Below, piece by piece: positions 55,659 to 64,000 of a stretch of DNA of 64,000 nucleotides (the first letter of the stretch is position 1; each line of letters opens with the position of its first letter). Made by a program: the position numbers and the translations under genes. The notes below the pieces were generated by a model, which did no database searches, was not told the origin of the DNA, and saw nothing but the letters and a program-made list of their open reading frames with translations. This DNA is from Aphrocallistes beatrix (taxonomy: Eukaryota; Porifera; Hexactinellida; Sceptrulophora; Aphrocallistidae). The DNA lies in contig OY725496.1 of assembly GCA_963281255.1 (NCBI GenBank), positions 4,317,723 through 4,381,722 of the forward strand. The letters run 5' to 3'.

Positions 55659-56773
55659 ATGACAGGAGAACAAGTGCGCTACGCGTTCCTGGCGGAGTGG
55701 TACGACGATCAGGCCTCCCTCACCCGCAGCTACCAGCTCCTCTTCCACCCGCACGACCAGGCCTGCGAGATGTTCGACCTCAAGTCGCGGCGCACCTTTC
55801 TCAGACGGACGAAACTCGAGTCCCTCTCGCTCGGCCAGCTCTACATCGGCGCCACCGTGCACATCATGTCCCGACAGCTGAAGATAGTGGACTACGGGGA
55901 TGAGTACACGCTGAAGAGGCTGGGAGGGTTCCAGTTCTCACTCCTCATGGTGGGAGGGGATGTGCTGGAGAACCTCCCAGTCATATTCGCCGCCCTGGCC
56001 AAGCAGCGGCTCAAGATCTGCAATGCTAAAACGGTGATAGTGGACAAGCAAGCGGCTGAACTGATACTGAGAGAAGTCCCGGACACTTCCACCCTGTTAG
56101 GCGCCGGAAATCTAGGACAGTTCGTCCTGATTAGTGTGAACGCCTCCGACGCCATCCGGGGAGTGTCTGCGGTGTGTGCAGGGCTGTCCGGCCCTGTCTA
56201 CTTCTCGGGGACACGCGAGGCAGCTATCCGGGATATAGAAGTGTTTTTCGGAGGTGAGAAGGGACAGGGGAGGGTACCCCTGCGCTCCACAGCTGCTCTG
56301 GGGGAGGGGGCGGTCCTGGGGATCGTGAAGCCCCACGCTGTGAAGGAGGGACTGGTGGGTCCCATCCTCCAGGGGATAAGCGACGCGGGGTTCAAGGTTA
56401 GCGCGGGGAAACTCTTCTTCATGGATCGGAGGAATGTGGAGGAGTTCCTAGAGGTGAGTTTCTGAGAGAATTGATTTCTTGACAGCTGTTGCTTACTCTC
56501 TTACCACAGGTGTACAGAGGCGTCGTGTCGGAGTACAGCGGGATGGTGGATCAGCTGTGCTCGGGGCCGTGTCTAGCTCTGGAGGTGTTGGCCTCACAGA
56601 AAGAGTTCCGGGAATTGGTGGGACCGGCAGATCCCGAGATTGGCCGGCACGTGCGGCCGTACACCCTGAGAGCGAGGTTCGGGACCGACAAACTGAAGAA
56701 TGCGCTGCACTGCACTGACCTCCCGGAAGACGCGGGCATTGAACTGGAGTACTTCTTCAAAATACTCGACTGA
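55659..56773 (+). CDS. NME7: NME7, DM10 and nucleoside-diphosphate-kinase-like protein
   Basis: Exons 55659-56453 and 56510-56773 encode 352 residues (human 376). An N-terminal DM10 domain (VRYAFLAEWYDDQASLTRSY to QLKIVDYGDEYT) is followed by two NDK-like domains. The first is strongly degraded: no NxxH motif or lysine-rich start can be seen. The second keeps GIVKPHAVKEGLVG, PADPEIGRHVRP, LRARFGTDKLKNALHCTDLPEDA and the C-terminal YFFKILD, with the catalytic His in the ALHCTD block. NME7 is a gamma-tubulin ring and ciliary-doublet protein. The only intron is 56 bp. The hAT MITE ends 70 bp before the ATG. Confidence 0.95.
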
Positions 56774-56887
56774 ACTCGCACCACGCGGCATTTATCACTT
56801 GTATGCTATACGAACTAATCTTCTGTTATTAATCATGACGCATACTGAATTACACTTGATACTAAAATCCTGTCAATTTCAGGTCAA

Positions 56888-56985
56888 ATTATATAATTAT
56901 TATATAATTATTATATAATTATTATACAATTATTATATAATTATTATACAATTATTATATAATTATTATATAATTATTATACAAT
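56888..56985. repeat. 11-bp minisatellite, left array
   Basis: About nine units alternating TATAATTATTA and TACAATTATTA, directly against the left end of the palindrome. Confidence 0.9.
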
Positions 56986-56986
56986 T

Positions 56987-58052
56987 CATAGCCTACTCTA
57001 ATAATGCCTCACAGTAGACTGAAAATCATGGACTAGGGATGAAGTAATAGCCGAATGGATTAATACACGATTAGCCTAAAATCGTTAACCGTGCAGAATA
57101 GGCATTAAGAAAGTATTACCAGCATATATAAACATGGCATCAAAGTACATATATCCGTTGGAAAAATTTCGATTAGTCATCATATCATTGCGCAACAGGT
57201 CATTCTAAGGACAATTTTAGCGATTTTCTAAGCTGTTTTAACCCTATTTCTAAATGCTATTAAGGTGTGATTTTTGTGTAGAACCAAGATTAGTACAAGG
57301 TGATTTGAAAAATTTAGAAAATTTCAATGGAATGTTATTACATTCCTACGTTGCTATGGTCAAGCATTTTGGTCGGTTTGGGCCATTTCATGCAAACTGT
57401 AATGATTAGAGCTCCAAATTTGATCGTGTCTGATAGGCAATGGACTACTCCCTATTAGGTGATAATACAACTTTAACTTCTAAATTCAACGAGTTTTGAG
57501 TTATGGTTGATTTTAAGAATGTAACCAAAACACTATATTGTCGCATAACTCTGTAGTCTGTGAATTTATAAGTCAAATTTGTATTATTACCTAATAGGAA
57601 GTAGCCAATTGCCTATCAAATACAATCAAATTTGAAGACCTAGTTCTTACAGTTTGCGGGATATGGCTCAAACTGATCAAAGTGCTTTACCATAGCAACG
57701 CAGGAATTTAACAACATTCCATTGAAAAATTCTAAATTTTTCAGATCAACTCGTACTAATCTTAGTTCTAAACAAAAAATATACCTTAATGACATTTAGA
57801 AGTAGGCCTAAAACAGCTTTAAAAATTGCCAAAATCCTCCATATAATGACCTGTTGCGCAATGATATGATGACTAATCGAAATTTTGACAACGGATATAT
57901 GTACTTTGATACCATGTTTATATATGCTCGTAATACATTCTTAATGCCTATCATACATAATTAGCGATTTTAGGCTAATCGTGTATTAATCCATTCGGCT
58001 ATTACCGCATCCTTGGTTATTCTACTGTGAGGCATTATTAGAGTAGGCTATG
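56987..58052. mobile_element. 1.07-kb palindromic (foldback) element
   Basis: The left arm begins CATAGCCTACTCTAATAATG. The right arm ends with its exact complement, CATTATTAGAGTAGGCTATG. The arms (about 500 bp each) match across their length with moderate divergence: GGCATCAAAGTACATATATCC-type blocks recur inverted, and CCTATTAGGTGATAATAC is mirrored by TATTACCTAATAGG. The spacer, about 57500-57550, is short. No coding sequence. It behaves like a long-inverted-repeat MITE or foldback element. Confidence 0.85.
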
Positions 58053-58265
58053 TACAATTATTATATAATTATTATATAATTATTATACAATTATTATATA
58101 ATTATTATACAATTATTATATAATTATTATATAATTATTATATAATTATTATACAATTATTATATAATTATTATACAATTATTATATAATTATTATATAA
58201 TTATTATACAATTATTATACAATTATTATATAATTATTATATAATTATTATATAATTATTATATA
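58053..58265. repeat. 11-bp minisatellite, right array
   Basis: About 19-20 units of the same TATAATTATTA/TACAATTATTA motif in the same orientation as the left array, so the palindrome interrupts one array rather than ending in inverted copies of it. Confidence 0.9.
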
Positions 58266-58455
58266 AATAATTTATTTTTATGGTGCTATAATAACATTTT
58301 ACGGTGGTGTAGAATATAGATGTGTGGGGTCATGGGGGAGGTGAGACAAATTTCTGACCAACAACGACTCCAAGTATAAACGTAGTTATCCAAATAGTTT
58401 GAATTAAAACTTTCAAGGAGGTTTAGTGAGGACTGGAGGCGTGATTCCACCCTTT

Positions 58456-59547
58456 ATGTCGGATTCAGATGATCGGTCCGTAGTGATCGACTTAGGTAGC
58501 TCCACAGTGGTGTCTGGATTCGGAGGAGAGCATAAACCCCGCTCAATAATCCCCTCGCTAGTTCCGGACGGTTCGGGGGCTGGGGTTAGTCCTTCCGCTC
58601 GCAAGCCAATTATTCACAGAGGTGAGGTGCAGGACTGGGGGCTGCTGGAGCAGCTGCTCACTCTCGTGTATAATGAGGAGGTACGCGCGAAGCCAGAAGA
58701 GCACCTGCTTCTGATTTCAGCCCCAATATCAAAGTCTGAAAGACGAAAGGACACAATGAACCAGATTTTATTCGAGACATTCCAGACCCCAGCTCTCTGC
58801 CAAGTTTCCGAGCCCCTACTCTCCCTCTACGCGTCCGGCGCTCTCACTGGGACGGTGGTGAGCTTGGGAGGGGGACTGACACAGATCGTGTCCGTCTGTG
58901 AGGGGTTCGAGCTTCCCCGTTCTCAGCACAGACTGGAGCTAGCGGGGGGTGACGTGACTCACTATCTCTCCAGGCTGCTGGCAGCGAAAGGGGTAGTCTT
59001 CGTGAGTTCGGCTGAAATGGAGATCGTGAGAGCGTTGAAGGAGAAGATGGCCTATGTATCACAGGACTACAACCAGCAAATGGCGCTCGAATGCACGCAG
59101 TGGTCTCCAGAACTAGACAGGTACTACCAGCTCCCGGACGGCCGGAACATCCAGTTGGACAGCGAGCTGTTCACGTGCACCGAATCTCTCTTCCAACCGG
59201 CACATCTCGACCGAGACATGCCCGGCATCCACCAGGCGGTGTACAGGTCCATAGTGCAGTGTGACGTAGACCTGCGGAGGGAGCTGAGTGGCAGCATCCA
59301 TCTCGTGGGGGGCAGTGCCTTGCTCCCTGGGCTGAGGGAGCGGCTGGTGCGAGAAGTGGGCAACCTCCTCCCCCCTAGAGTGAAGGTGTCGCTAGCCCGC
59401 AGTCTCACATGCAACCCTCAGCTAGCAGCTTGGTGCGGCGGCTCTATCCTCTCCAGTCTGAGGGGGTTTGCCTGGGGCGAGGAGGTTGTCTCGAAGCAAG
59501 ATTACGATGAGTCCGGGCCGAATTATATAAAGAGGAGACCCTTTTAA
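58456..59547 (+). CDS. divergent intronless actin-like protein
   Basis: 363 residues in one exon. Actin landmarks: GFGGEHKPRSIIPSLV (GFAGDDAPRAVFPSIV in actin), SAPISKSERRKDTMNQILFE, SIHLVGGSALLPGL, WCGGSILSSLRGF and the ending SKQDYDESGPNYIKRRPF. The DESGP close groups it with conventional actin rather than nuclear ARPs. The ATP site is changed: DLGSS replaces DNGSG, and SLGGGLTQ replaces the DSGDGVTH loop, losing both acidic residues that handle Mg-ATP. It may bind nucleotide without hydrolysis or act structurally, as in animal testis-type actin-like proteins. The frame continues 30 bp upstream without an ATG; 58456 is the first ATG. Intronless form suggests a retrogene. Confidence 0.85.
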   Translation: MSDSDDRSVVIDLGSSTVVSGFGGEHKPRSIIPSLVPDGSGAGVSPSARKPIIHRGEVQDWGLLEQLLTLVYNEEVRAKPEEHLLLISAPISKSERRKDTMNQILFETFQTPALCQVSEPLLSLYASGALTGTVVSLGGGLTQIVSVCEGFELPRSQHRLELAGGDVTHYLSRLLAAKGVVFVSSAEMEIVRALKEKMAYVSQDYNQQMALECTQWSPELDRYYQLPDGRNIQLDSELFTCTESLFQPAHLDRDMPGIHQAVYRSIVQCDVDLRRELSGSIHLVGGSALLPGLRERLVREVGNLLPPRVKVSLARSLTCNPQLAAWCGGSILSSLRGFAWGEEVVSKQDYDESGPNYIKRRPF

Positions 59548-59639
59548 TTTGTATTGTATCATAGTGTAAGGTTGAACTCGGCATTAAAGTGAGGATGAAT
59601 TTATAATTAGTGTTTAATCGTTTCATACAGAACGATAGA

Positions 59640-61665
59640 ATGTCGGAAGAAGTGGAAACAGCTGATGCGAGTGTGGAGATGAGTGAGGGGGGAGAAACTG
59701 GGGAGACTAAGGACGCACAGACACCCGAGGGGACGCCTGGGACTACCCCTGTTGGGAAAATGAACAGGAAGCCCCGCCCCCGATATTTCCCCTACCGCAG
59801 ATACCCTCCCCCCTTCAGAGGAGGGTTTTCGCACCCTCCTCCCTTCAGACCTGCATACCCGATGCACCCTCCGCACAGAATGTGGAGTCCGCGGCCTGCT
59901 AGACCACCAGTGACCTCTCCGATCCGGGCGCCCTATTCCGCACCTCCGGACGCCCCCCCTCAACAGGAGCCCCAGCCGCACCCCGCGGAACACTGGACCG
60001 CTCACGTCGAGAATGCCATATTCCGGCCTTGCTTCGACTGGCTGGAATGCAGCGAGGCGTTCCCGAGAGTGAACCCGGAGATCGACGACAGCACTCTGAA
60101 CGAGTCGCTGACCACCCGCGGAGCTGAGCTGCTGCCGAGCGAGATGGAGGTGAAGGCGGTGCAGGACCTGGTCCAGAAGGTACTGGACGCGACAAGCAAG
60201 ATCTCCACGGGAGAGGAGGAGGCAGACAAAGAGGTGAAGGTGGACGAGGCGATACTCGTGGGTTCATTCAAAAAGAAGACCTACACGAAAGGTGAGAATC
60301 TACTAAATATTTGCTCTTGTACAAAAGCTCTAGGATAAGCAAAACTTTGACTTAGAAGTTTTAAACAAGGCAGACATAAAGAATTCAGTTAATGTCTCAA
60401 TTCCAAAGCAATCCAAGAATGGTTCTAGACTCTAAGGTACCTCACTGACTCATTTCTAGGCGCAATGAGTGCAGACATCGTGATTCTGCTGAAAGAGCTC
60501 CCGACAGAGGGCAGAGTAGACAAGCTGAGTAAGAGACTGATAGAGCAGTTGAAGGTTGTGAGTGAGGAGGAGCTAGCCCAGTCCAGACAGGAGCTGGAAG
60601 CTAGGATTGAGGTGTTGAAGAATCCCCTCACACCTGAGAAAGAAGATGAGAAAGAAGAGAAGGATGAGAAGAAATCTCTTGAAGAACTGGAAAAGGAGCG
60701 AGTGAGAGAGCTGAGTAGTTCTCAGCTCAAACTCAAGAACTTTCCGAAGGAGCCTAAACACAGCTTTACTTTCAACAAACTCACACAGAGTACTTTCCTT
60801 GTCATCTCGAGTACAGGTACAGCGTGTCATATTCCTTTTAAGGAATTAACTGACTGCATACACAATAGCCATTACGTTATATTCGATAGGAGCTTCTGCC
60901 AAAGTGTTCTCTACAACAGAAGCTAATCTGATCAAACAAGAAGACGACTCAGAAGACAAAATAGACCTCTCCACTTTCCAGTTCTCCCTCCAGATGGTCC
61001 GACACGCCAAGTGGTTCGAGGCGGAGTGCAAGGGCGACGCGATTTCCTGTCTGGTCCGAGTGCTGAAGGACATGAAGAAGCGGTTCCCGACCTGGAAACA
61101 CTTCCACCCCTGGCTGATGGACCTGATGGCGCACAAGGCAGTGGTCGATAAAAACAAAGAGCAGAGGTAACTCTAATTCTATTCACTTCAGGATCCCGAA
61201 TACCGAGATTACTGAACTCAATGCACTCTTTGAAAGGATTCCAAAGTGATTTCTCATATTAGTACTACTGTACGTACGTACGAGATTTCATATTGATTGA
61301 TTATTTACTAAATCTATTTATTTGTTGCTAGAGAGATTGGTCTCGCGTTCCGCTACGTCCTTCAGTTGATCAGCGGGGGTTGCTTCTTGCCGGGGTTCTA
61401 CGGACTAGAGGACCCGTGTGAGAAGCAGTCTCCCCCCGCCCACTACTCTCTCAAGGACGACGCTAAGGACGAGATCACGCTGGCCGGACAGATCCTGCTG
61501 CGGATGCTGCAGAACGGCGCGTACAGGGAGATCATAGGGGGACAGGGGATACAGGTCTTGGACCTCAATCGGCCGTTCAGCGTGGGAGGTATTCAGTTTG
61601 CGCCTCCGCAGAAGGCATTCGAGGTCCCCGGTGAGGAAAATGGGGCAGCCACGACGGAGAGTTAA
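59640..61665 (+). CDS. ILF2: NF45 / ILF2, DZF-domain protein
   Basis: Exons 59640-60291, 60460-60816, 60890-61166 and 61332-61665 join in phase, about 539 residues. A Pro/Arg-rich N-terminal region of about 120 residues (longer than the RGRGG stretch of human NF45) precedes the DZF fold: FPRVNPEIDDSTLNESL, GAMSADIVILLKELPT, FSLQMVRHAKWFEAECK, RFPTWKHFHPWLMDLMAH, FRYVLQLISGGCFLPG and LRMLQNGAYREIIGGQG. NF45 is a nucleotidyltransferase-fold pseudoenzyme that pairs with NF90/NF110 to bind double-stranded RNA. An acidic/Lys-rich insertion (about 40 residues after EVLKNPLTPEKED) lies between the two halves and is not in human NF45. Confidence 0.92.
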
Positions 61666-61850
61666 AATCGCACTTATTAATATAATAATTCCTATGCAAA
61701 TGAACTTTAGTTTTGAGAGCATTTTATGATTAAAAGTTTCGAGGATATCTGCATATATATCTCTCGTATATACTATTCTGCGTGTTCGATATAATTTGTA
61801 CTGATCCGTCATAAGTGATTATTCTGCACATGCATATACTAGCGCACTAT
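61666..61850. other. convergent 3' ends of ILF2 and IFT43
   Basis: 185 bp between two convergent stops. AT-rich, with short TATATAT pieces. Transcripts may overlap here. Confidence 0.5.
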
Positions 61851-62369
61851 TCACTTTCCTTCTCCGCTCACAACCACGGCTGCACTCTCAGCTGACATCT
61901 CCGCAGACACCTCAGCGAACAGTCCGTCCCACTTCCACTCACAGTCCGGCTCTCGTGTCTCGGTCTCGGGGGAGAGAACGGCGGTCAGGAGTTTCAGGTC
62001 CACCTCTCCGTCCAGCAGGTGCAGGGCTGAGTGCTGCTGCAGCTCCTGCTCCAGCTGCTTGAACGCGGTTACCCGCGTCAGAGAGACGTTTGGCGCCTCG
62101 GCCACCTGACTGGTGAAGTCCTCCTCTCGCACCTCCTCCAGGTCTGGGATCATGGGGATGTTGTCCAGGTCATTATCAATGTGTCGCGCTTTGAAACTTT
62201 CGCTCGGCCCTTCTGCTTTGTCCCCCCGCATCCGGGACAGGAACCCCTTCCCACTTCGCTTTCCCTCCTCCGCCTGTCCCCATACGGCAGTGGCCCGGGC
62301 CTTGGAGCCAGCTGATTGCTGCGAATCCTCTCGCATCAGATCCCCCACACTCTCCAGCTCATCTCCCAT
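61851..62369 (-). CDS. IFT43: intraflagellar transport protein 43
   Basis: 172 residues in one exon. The C-terminal half matches IFT43: HIDNDLDNIPMIPDLEEVRE, EDFTSQVAEAPNVSLTRV, HSALHLLDGEVDLKLLTAVL and CEWKWDGLFAEVSAEM. IFT43 is a small IFT-A subunit that binds IFT121 and works in retrograde ciliary transport. The N-terminus (to about residue 65) is charged and disordered, as in other species, and somewhat shorter than in human (208 residues). The ATG at 62369 gives MGDELESVGDLM. It is convergent with ILF2 and lies tail-to-head with the F-box gene, 118 bp away. Confidence 0.92.
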   Translation of the reverse strand: MGDELESVGDLMREDSQQSAGSKARATAVWGQAEEGKRSGKGFLSRMRGDKAEGPSESFKARHIDNDLDNIPMIPDLEEVREEDFTSQVAEAPNVSLTRVTAFKQLEQELQQHSALHLLDGEVDLKLLTAVLSPETETREPDCEWKWDGLFAEVSAEMSAESAAVVVSGEGK

Positions 62370-62486
62370 CTCTAACCAATAAGAACTGTTCTCTCAAAAC
62401 GTTTAATCTTTATCAGACAATAGTACAGCTATTCGATAAGTACAGATATATAGTGAGACATGGGTTGGTAACATATGGTATTCACA

Positions 62487-64000
62487 TTAAACGGTGGGCT
62501 TAAGCTCCATCACGTAGCCTTGTCCTGCGAACTCAGTCTGGTAGTCCCACTCCTCCTCCTCGAAGTGGAAGAGTGTCACATTCCGCACGCTGCAGACGAG
62601 GATTCTGTTGCTATGCACGTACAGAGAATGTATCGGTTCGAGGGTAGAGTTGCCCATTATCACTTTTATACAGCTCCCGTCCACCATACTCCAAATCCGG
62701 ATTTTTCCATCTTCTCCGCCCGTCACGAGTCTCAGGTACAGGAAGTGGAGACAGCTGACGGGAGCAGGGTGCGTGTAAGTGCGTACGCTCCGACACGAGG
62801 GGCTGTTAGCCAGCCACTGCTTCACACCTCCGTCCTGTCCCGCGCTCATCAGGAAGAGAGAATCGAGCGCCAGGAACGTAATCGCACCCGAATGTTCCTC
62901 CAGTCTCCGTAGCAGACGACAGGTCCGGTGGTCCCAGGTGAACACCAGCCCGTCTTCACTTCCGGTCACGTACTTCTCATGCGTCACGCGTACACACGCC
63001 ACTGCCGCCGCGTGCTGGAACACGTGGAGACACCTGCCCGTGAACACGTCCCAGAGACGGGCGGTCTTGTCGTGCGAGCCGCTGAGCAGCTGGCCGTCCT
63101 TCAGATCCAGACAGAGGACGCTCTTCGTGTGTCCGATGAAGATGCGCGTGTACCGCCCCGTCTTGAGGGACCAGAGCCGCACGGTCAGGTCGTAGCTGCC
63201 GGTGGCCAGCACGTGGTCGATGTGGGAGCCAGAAGGAACCCGCGCTAGCATCACGGACTTGACAACCGCGACGTGTGCGGAGAATGTAGAGATCAGTTTG
63301 CCCCTGGTGTCGATCAAGTGGACCTTTCCTTCTTTCCCGGCGACCGCCAGCACCTTGCCCATGTCGTAGCTGCAGACGGAGCCGAGCAGGCCCAGCGGCA
63401 GCTGGAATCCGGTGACGTTGTAAGCCCCGCAGAACACATTCCGCTCCTCGCGACTGACGCTGTCTCCTCCGAGCCGCTCCGACCGGCCGAACCGGGTCAG
63501 TCTGAGTCTGCGCATCAGCAGCGAGGGACTCTTGTCTAGGGCCGACGCGGAGGGGGACAGCGGACCTTTCGTCCCCTCGACGGAGACCATGGATGCGTAG
63601 CGGGGGTTGCAGATGCGAGAGGAGGCGCCCTGCACCGCTACGGCGGACAACTCCATTCTGTCCCGGAGCTTCCGTTCTCGTAGCACCTCCGAGCTGAGCT
63701 GGTGCCAGTGTCTGGAGACCAGCAGGCAGCAGCAGAGAGTGGACACTGGCAGCTGGTGCAGGATCCACTTGGAGAGGTGCACGGGGAGGTGGCGGATCAG
63801 GTCGTGGGTGGGCCTGGACAGAGGCGAGGGGATAGGGTCCTCGTCCAGCGAGGGGGCGGCTGTCTGGAATAGGCTGAAGGTCCCCGACTCTGGCGGATGG
63901 AATATGATCTCGTCCTCCCGGACGCGCAGGTCTGGCTCAGTTCTGGATCGCGTGGGAGGGATGCGGGTGGGGGAATGGGGGCCGTGTGACCTTGTGGGGG
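62487..64000 (-). CDS. F-box/WD-repeat protein, FBXW10-like (partial, 5' end missing)
   Basis: The open frame runs from the stop at 62487-62489 up to the window edge. An F-box is seen near 63650-63800 (THDLIRHLPVHLSKWILHQL, then CLLVSRHWHQLSSEVL). Seven-blade WD40 repeats follow: HIDHVLATGSYDLTVRLWSL, DGQLLSGSHDKTARLWDVF, HEKYVTGSEDGLVFTWD, MSAGQDGGVKQWL and RLVTGGEDGKIRIWS. NVFCGAYNV before the repeats recalls FBXW10/CDRT1. F-box/WD proteins are SCF ubiquitin-ligase receptors: the F-box binds Skp1 and WD40 binds substrate. No intron is seen in the window. The N-terminus lies beyond 64000. Confidence 0.85.
   Translation of the reverse strand, partial: PTRSHGPHSPTRIPPTRSRTEPDLRVREDEIIFHPPESGTFSLFQTAAPSLDEDPIPSPLSRPTHDLIRHLPVHLSKWILHQLPVSTLCCCLLVSRHWHQLSSEVLRERKLRDRMELSAVAVQGASSRICNPRYASMVSVEGTKGPLSPSASALDKSPSLLMRRLRLTRFGRSERLGGDSVSREERNVFCGAYNVTGFQLPLGLLGSVCSYDMGKVLAVAGKEGKVHLIDTRGKLISTFSAHVAVVKSVMLARVPSGSHIDHVLATGSYDLTVRLWSLKTGRYTRIFIGHTKSVLCLDLKDGQLLSGSHDKTARLWDVFTGRCLHVFQHAAAVACVRVTHEKYVTGSEDGLVFTWDHRTCRLLRRLEEHSGAITFLALDSLFLMSAGQDGGVKQWLANSPSCRSVRTYTHPAPVSCLHFLYLRLVTGGEDGKIRIWSMVDGSCIKVIMGNSTLEPIHSLYVHSNRILVCSVRNVTLFHFEEEEWDYQTEFAGQGYVMELKPTV

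Larger units (their letters stand above)
56774..58455. other. palindrome and minisatellite region between NME7 and actin-like gene
   Basis: Apart from the elements listed separately (56888-58265), the last 190 bp before 58456 is AT-rich leader. A pyrimidine/purine-mixed stretch ends in a GGAGG-type run, with no splice evidence. Confidence 0.6.

Noticed and set aside
56888..58265. CRISPR array or origin-like repeat
   Set aside because: Units are contiguous 11-mers without spacers, flanking an inverted-repeat element.
62611..63768. Long alternative-frame ORFs overlapping the F-box/WD gene
   Set aside because: Arg/Pro/His-rich shadows of GC-rich WD40 codons; no domain content.

Overview
The window is animal (metazoan) nuclear DNA from a draft assembly: it has spliced protein genes with many short GT-AG introns (49-75 bp is common), GC-rich exons in AT-rich flanks, one 200-base N gap (51144-51343) and a dense load of short non-autonomous DNA transposons. 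Genes for cilia (IFT43, NME7), a ryanodine receptor, a KLHL protein and NF45 place it in Metazoa. Heavy nesting of genes inside introns, few introns in the ryanodine receptor and divergent proteins would fit an early-branching animal such as a ctenophore, but that is inference and no species is claimed.

Layout. 1-2350 (-): 5' half of an ankyrin-type gene running off the left edge. 2351-5350: intergenic, with one clear hAT-type MITE. 5351-5605 (+): small U1-C-type zinc-finger protein. 5952-6467 (-): calmodulin-like EF-hand protein. 6909-8041 (+): methionine sulfoxide reductase A whose catalytic position is an in-frame TGA, so a probable selenoprotein. 8745-18074 (+): KLHL1/4/5-type BTB-Kelch gene; its 7.3-kb last intron holds two intronless opposite-strand MFS sugar transporters in a tandem array, plus a deleted third unit and a mariner remnant. 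18896-20220 and 37368-41764 (+): two blocks that join in phase and probably form one four-EF-hand gene. Between them on the other strand, 36300-20418, lies a complete 9-exon ryanodine receptor of about 5,008 residues, so the receptor may sit inside a 17-kb intron of the EF-hand gene.

42747-64000 is gene-dense: NTF2, a small TATA-driven orphan (44083-44529), a long coiled-coil protein (44748-46919), ribosomal protein S9, cohesin loader MAU2 (with the N gap in its disordered tail), casein kinase 2 alpha (with an upstream phase-compatible exon that would add a transit-like peptide and a membrane helix), NME7, a catalytically degenerate intronless actin, NF45/ILF2, IFT43 and a partial F-box/WD protein.

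Themes. Calcium (RyR with intact EF-hands, two more EF-hand genes), cilia (IFT43, NME7, perhaps the EF-hand and coiled-coil genes) and housekeeping functions share the window without operon-like order. Mobile DNA is mostly small hAT-type elements with 8-bp target duplications, pogo/Tigger-like MITEs at TA, a mariner remnant, Helitron-like pieces and a 1.07-kb palindrome inside an 11-bp minisatellite. The strongest candidates for something new are the TGA-containing MsrA, the RyR nested in a host intron with an altered selectivity filter, the possible membrane-anchored CK2 alpha, and the patchily diverged nested transporter array.
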